Shown: piece by piece, positions 61,449-64,000 of the stretch
How the letters are laid out: every line of letters begins with the position of its first letter
Numbering within the stretch: the first letter of the stretch is position 1
From: Sulfitobacter sabulilitoris
GTDB taxonomy: Bacteria; Pseudomonadota; Alphaproteobacteria; Rhodobacterales; Rhodobacteraceae
Assembly: GCF_005887615.1 (NCBI RefSeq)
Contig: NZ_VANS01000002.1
Location: 496,001 to 560,000 of the forward strand
Direction of reading: 5' to 3'
Length of the DNA stretch: 64,000 nucleotides
Made by a program: the position numbers and the translations under genes
Notes under the pieces: model-generated
The model's database searches: none
What the model saw: only the letters and a program-made list of their open reading frames with translations
What the model was told of the DNA's origin: nothing

Positions 61449-62267
61449 TCAGTCGGTCTTGTAGGTCGGGTGAAACAGACCGCCTGGCGACAGGGTGAAA
61501 ATCTCGACCCCGTCGCGGGTCACACCGACCGAATGTTCAAACTGCGCCGACAGCGACTTGTCGCGCGTCACGGCGGTCCAGTCGTCGGCGAGTGTCTTGG
61601 TTTCGGGTCGGCCAAGGTTCACCATCGGCTCGATGGTAAAGAACATCCCCTCTTCGAGCACCGCGCCGGTGCCCGGACGCCCATAGTGCAGGACGTTGGG
61701 CGGCGCATGAAACACCCGGCCCAGCCCGTGACCGCAGAAATCGCGCACCACCGACATGCGGTGGCTTTCCACAAATGTCTGAATGGCGTGGCCGATGTCG
61801 CCGAAGGTGTTGCCGGGTTTGACCGCTTCGATGCCGCGCATCAGCGCGTCATGGGTCACGTTGATCAACCGCTCGGCCTTGCGCGGCAGCTTTCCGGCGA
61901 CATACATGCGGCTTGTGTCGCCGAACCACCCATCGACGATCACCGTCACGTCGATGTTCAGGATGTCACCGTCTTTCAGCTTTTTGTCGCCCGGAATCCC
62001 GTGGCAAACCACGTGGTTCACGCTGATGCAGCTTGCGTGCTGATAGCCCTTGTAGCCGATCGTCGCGGATGTGGCCCCGGCGGCATCCACCTTTTCGTTG
62101 ATGATCCGGTCAAGCTCGGCCGTGGTTTGGCCCACGACGACATGGGGCGCGACCTCGTCGAGGATACGCGCCGCCAATTCCCCCGCAACACGCATCCCGG
62201 CAAAGTCCGCGTCGTCGTAGATACGGATGCCGTCCTTGGTCTGACGGCCGCGTAGATCCTGGTTCAC
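61449..62267 (-). CDS. map: Methionine aminopeptidase, type I
   Basis: Map removes the initiator methionine from new proteins. The 272-residue enzyme has the five metal ligands in place: GYKGYQHASCISVNHVVCHGIP, LNIDVTVIVDGWFGDTSRMYV (two Asp), HGLGRVFHAPPNVLHYG (His), FFTIEPMVNLG (Glu) and QFEHSVGVTRDGVE (Glu). I prefer a GTG at 62267, six bases after TGGAG; the ATG at 62279 has no proper ribosome spacing and would add four residues. Confidence 0.95.
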   Translation of the reverse strand: MNQDLRGRQTKDGIRIYDDADFAGMRVAGELAARILDEVAPHVVVGQTTAELDRIINEKVDAAGATSATIGYKGYQHASCISVNHVVCHGIPGDKKLKDGDILNIDVTVIVDGWFGDTSRMYVAGKLPRKAERLINVTHDALMRGIEAVKPGNTFGDIGHAIQTFVESHRMSVVRDFCGHGLGRVFHAPPNVLHYGRPGTGAVLEEGMFFTIEPMVNLGRPETKTLADDWTAVTRDKSLSAQFEHSVGVTRDGVEIFTLSPGGLFHPTYKTD

Positions 62268-62333
62268 TGCTGGCTCCATCCTTGAGTTCGGGCGCCTGTC
62301 TAGCGCGCTATGGCCCAAAGAACCAGTGGGCCG

Positions 62334-63041
62334 TTAGCCCAGCAAAGGCAGCGGGTGGGCCATTTCTATGCCGTTGGGTGAGATATTGGTGCCGAAACAC
62401 AAGGTTTCAACACCTTTCTTCTGCGCCGCAGCATAGGCGGTCGCATACGCCGGGTCCAGATCGGCGGCCAGCGACAGGCATTCGCAGTCGGTCCGCTGCA
62501 CCAGGTAGAGCATGACGGCGCGCTGCCCCGCCTGCGCCACGCGCGCCAGTTCGTCCAGATGTCTGGCGCCGCGCGTGGTCACGCTGTCCGGAAATTCGGC
62601 CAGCCCCGGCGCACGGCTCAGCGTCACACTCTTGACCTCGACATAGGCGTCGGGCAGGCCCGGTTCGGTCAGCAGCATGTCGATCCGGCTGTTGGTTCCG
62701 TACCTGACCTCGCGCCGGCAGGTGCCGTAGGCGGCCAGCGCGGGAATTGCGCGCGCGTCGATCGCTTCGGCCACGATACGGTTGGGCACGCCGGTATCGA
62801 CGCCGGTAAAGTGCCCCTCGCCATGATCGACCAGCCGCCAGCCGAACTTCAGCTTTTTGCGCGGGTCGTCGTTCGGCTCGAGCCAGACACGCTGTCCGGG
62901 TTCGGCCAGGCCCATCATCGACCCCGGATTGGCGCAATGCGCGGTGATGGTCTGCCCGGTCCCTTCCAAGGTACAGTCGGCCAGAAAACGTTTGTACCGC
63001 TTGATCAGGCGGGCGGGCACAAGTTGGGTTTGAAAGCGCAT
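62334..63041 (-). CDS. sfsA: Sugar fermentation stimulation protein SfsA family
   Basis: The 235-residue protein has an OB-fold start (LVPARLIKRYKRFLADCTLEGTG, HCANPGSMMGL) and a nuclease-like core (NSRIDMLLTEPGLPDAYVEVKSVTL with Asp and ExK; ARHLDELARVAQAGQRAVMLYLVQR; DPAYATAYAAAQKKGVETLCF). It binds or cuts nucleic acid; the physiological role is not settled. It is the gene after map on the minus strand, reading toward it, with 66 bases between, so one operon is likely. Confidence 0.92.
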   Translation of the reverse strand: MRFQTQLVPARLIKRYKRFLADCTLEGTGQTITAHCANPGSMMGLAEPGQRVWLEPNDDPRKKLKFGWRLVDHGEGHFTGVDTGVPNRIVAEAIDARAIPALAAYGTCRREVRYGTNSRIDMLLTEPGLPDAYVEVKSVTLSRAPGLAEFPDSVTTRGARHLDELARVAQAGQRAVMLYLVQRTDCECLSLAADLDPAYATAYAAAQKKGVETLCFGTNISPNGIEMAHPLPLLG

Positions 63042-63113
63042 GACCGCAGGCCTATACCTTGACAGGGCCACGCTCAAGTCAGGTGCGGCCATCACCACCG
63101 AGGAAACGCCCAC

Positions 63114-63836
63114 ATGCCCAATCCCACTGCCGCGATGCTGGTCATCGGAGACGAGATTCTGTCGGGGCGCACACGCGACGCCAACATGCATCACCTCGCC
63201 GGCGAACTGTCCAAGGCGGGAATCGACCTGCGCGAAGTGCGTGTGGTCAGCGACGACCGGGGCGCGATCATCGCAGCCGTTCAGGCGCTGGCGCGGGCAT
63301 TCGACCATGTCTTTACCAGCGGTGGCATCGGCCCCACGCATGACGACATCACGGCAGATTGCATCGCGGCGGCCTTTGGCGTGAAAATCGACGTGCGCGC
63401 CGACGCCCGCGCCCTGCTGGAGGATCACTATGCGAAGTCCGAGATCGAGTTGAATGCCGCCCGTCTGCGCATGGCGCGTATCCCCGACGGGGCGACGCTG
63501 ATTGAAAATCCGGTATCCGCGGCACCGGGGTTCACGCTTGAGAACGTGCATGTCATGGCCGGTGTGCCATCGGTGTTTCAAGCCATGGTGTCGAGTGTTC
63601 TGCCGGGCCTGACGGGGGGCGCGCCGCTGATCAGCGAGACGTTGCGCATCGACCGGGGCGAGGGGGATATCGCGGGGCCCTTGGGCGATCTGGCGGCAGA
63701 GTTTCCCGATCTCAGCATGGGCTCCTATCCGTTCCAGAAGGATGGCAGGTTCGGATCCAATATCGTGGTGCGCGGCACTGATCAGGCGGCGGTCCGGTCC
63801 GTCATCGCGCGGCTGCGCGCGACGTTTGCCGGATGA
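63114..63836 (+). CDS. Competence/damage-inducible CinA N-terminal-type, molybdopterin-binding domain protein
   Basis: The 240-residue protein is of the MoaB/Mog fold family as in the CinA N-terminal domain, without the C-terminal pyridine-nucleotide amidase part. It has AAMLVIGDEILSGRTRDANMHHLAGELSKAGIDLREVRVVSDDRGAI-type start (GDEILSGRTRDAN) and FTSGGIGPTHDDITADCIAAAFG, the molybdopterin-fold signature. Later VMAGVPSVFQAMV matches. It may handle a nucleotide pyrophosphate such as ADP-ribose. It overlaps the next gene by ATGA. Confidence 0.88.
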   Translation: MPNPTAAMLVIGDEILSGRTRDANMHHLAGELSKAGIDLREVRVVSDDRGAIIAAVQALARAFDHVFTSGGIGPTHDDITADCIAAAFGVKIDVRADARALLEDHYAKSEIELNAARLRMARIPDGATLIENPVSAAPGFTLENVHVMAGVPSVFQAMVSSVLPGLTGGAPLISETLRIDRGEGDIAGPLGDLAAEFPDLSMGSYPFQKDGRFGSNIVVRGTDQAAVRSVIARLRATFAG

Positions 63837-64000
63837 CAGTCACCGCGCCCCAGTTGTTCGAGGTCTGTGATCGGACATGGCCCGCCGCGCGGGTCTGGCA
63901 GCAGGGGCCATGGACCCTGCGCGACGGTCAGGGCGGGGGCAAACGGGTGTCGGCGGCCACCGCCACGGGACCGGTCGAGGAAGACGACATTGCAGCGGCA
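63833..64000 (+). CDS. Start of an unfinished gene (3' end outside window)
   Basis: An open frame of 56 codons begins at an ATG that overlaps the TGA of the preceding gene, and remains open to the end of the window. It starts MTVTAPQLFEVCDRTWPAAR and continues WQQGPWTLRDGQGGGKRVSAA. The TWPAA and WTLRDGQGGGKRVSAAT features resemble the first residues of GNAT-family acetyltransferases in related bacteria, but too little is present for a firm assignment. Confidence 0.6.
   Translation, partial: MTVTAPQLFEVCDRTWPAARVWQQGPWTLRDGQGGGKRVSAATATGPVEEDDIAAA

Noticed and set aside
1-64000. Mobile elements, prophage, CRISPR arrays and toxin-antitoxin pairs
   Set aside because: I looked for transposase and integrase motifs, long direct repeats around the three tRNA genes, regularly spaced repeats and small paired genes, and saw none that could be supported.

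Overview
The window is a stretch of high-GC alphaproteobacterial chromosome, most likely from the Roseobacter/Rhodobacter group (Rhodobacterales). This rests on the gene families seen: a DUF1523 protein, a Core-2/I-branching glycosyltransferase with a C-terminal extension of the DUF5928 type, TRAP transporters, the split leuB and leuCD loci, glcDEF, and heavy GC at third codon positions. No phage, insertion sequence, integrase or CRISPR array was seen. Gene order is dense and many neighbours overlap as ATGA or TGATG, which suggests translationally coupled operons. The window opens inside cytochrome c1 (petC) and ends inside a short unfinished gene.

Region 1 (1-4084): petC with a strong terminator, a Crp/Fnr regulator, a near-consensus CRP palindrome, dapF-mtaB, and tRNA-Lys(UUU). 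Region 2 (4118-13134) is the most coherent accessory block. A long minus-strand run encodes a DadA-like FAD oxidase, a complete TRAP transporter (P, Q, M), a BASS-like carrier and the 5-oxoprolinase subunits PxpB, PxpC and PxpA. A MarR-type regulator and an Asp/Glu-racemase-family protein are divergent from it. A perfect 17-bp palindrome sits over the divergent promoters. I read this as a regulated uptake and catabolism locus for 5-oxoproline and/or D-amino acids. Region 3 (13131-15825): a YcaQ-type DNA glycosylase, a LacI regulator, tRNA-Arg(CCU) and tRNA-Pro(CGG).

Region 4 (15923-25824): leuB, a peroxiredoxin-like protein, a degenerate EEP-fold protein behind a membrane protein, leuCD, an MscS channel, a protein of unknown function, rsfS-rlmH and a small secreted protein. 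Region 5 (26028-32754): the glycolate oxidase operon glcD-glcE-(small membrane protein)-glcF with a palindrome at its start, two tandem trypsin-like proteases, and an hsp20 gene with a good sigma-32-type promoter. Region 6 (32886-41896): succinate-semialdehyde dehydrogenase, an alpha/beta hydrolase, creatinase, a GAF/HisKA_2 sensor kinase, a DUF1523 pair, a HIT protein, and a divergent glycosyltransferase/sulfotransferase pair.

Region 7 (41920-50996): lytic transglycosylase, smpB, a GST, sseA, an aromatic aminotransferase, the glnK-amtB ammonium module, and a PBP1A with a candidate leader peptide. Region 8 (51349-63836): MlaC/MlaA lipid-asymmetry proteins, an ABC/HlyD type I secretion pair, a coupled RidA/GDPD/DUF482/pterin dehydratase run, a Prx5-like peroxiredoxin, an FAD reductase with rsmD, map, sfsA and a CinA-type molybdopterin-binding protein. 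Most of the window is ordinary core genome. The candidates for something less described are the small leader ORFs, the extra membrane gene inside glc, the oxoproline/D-amino-acid locus and the possible hsp20 RNA thermometer.
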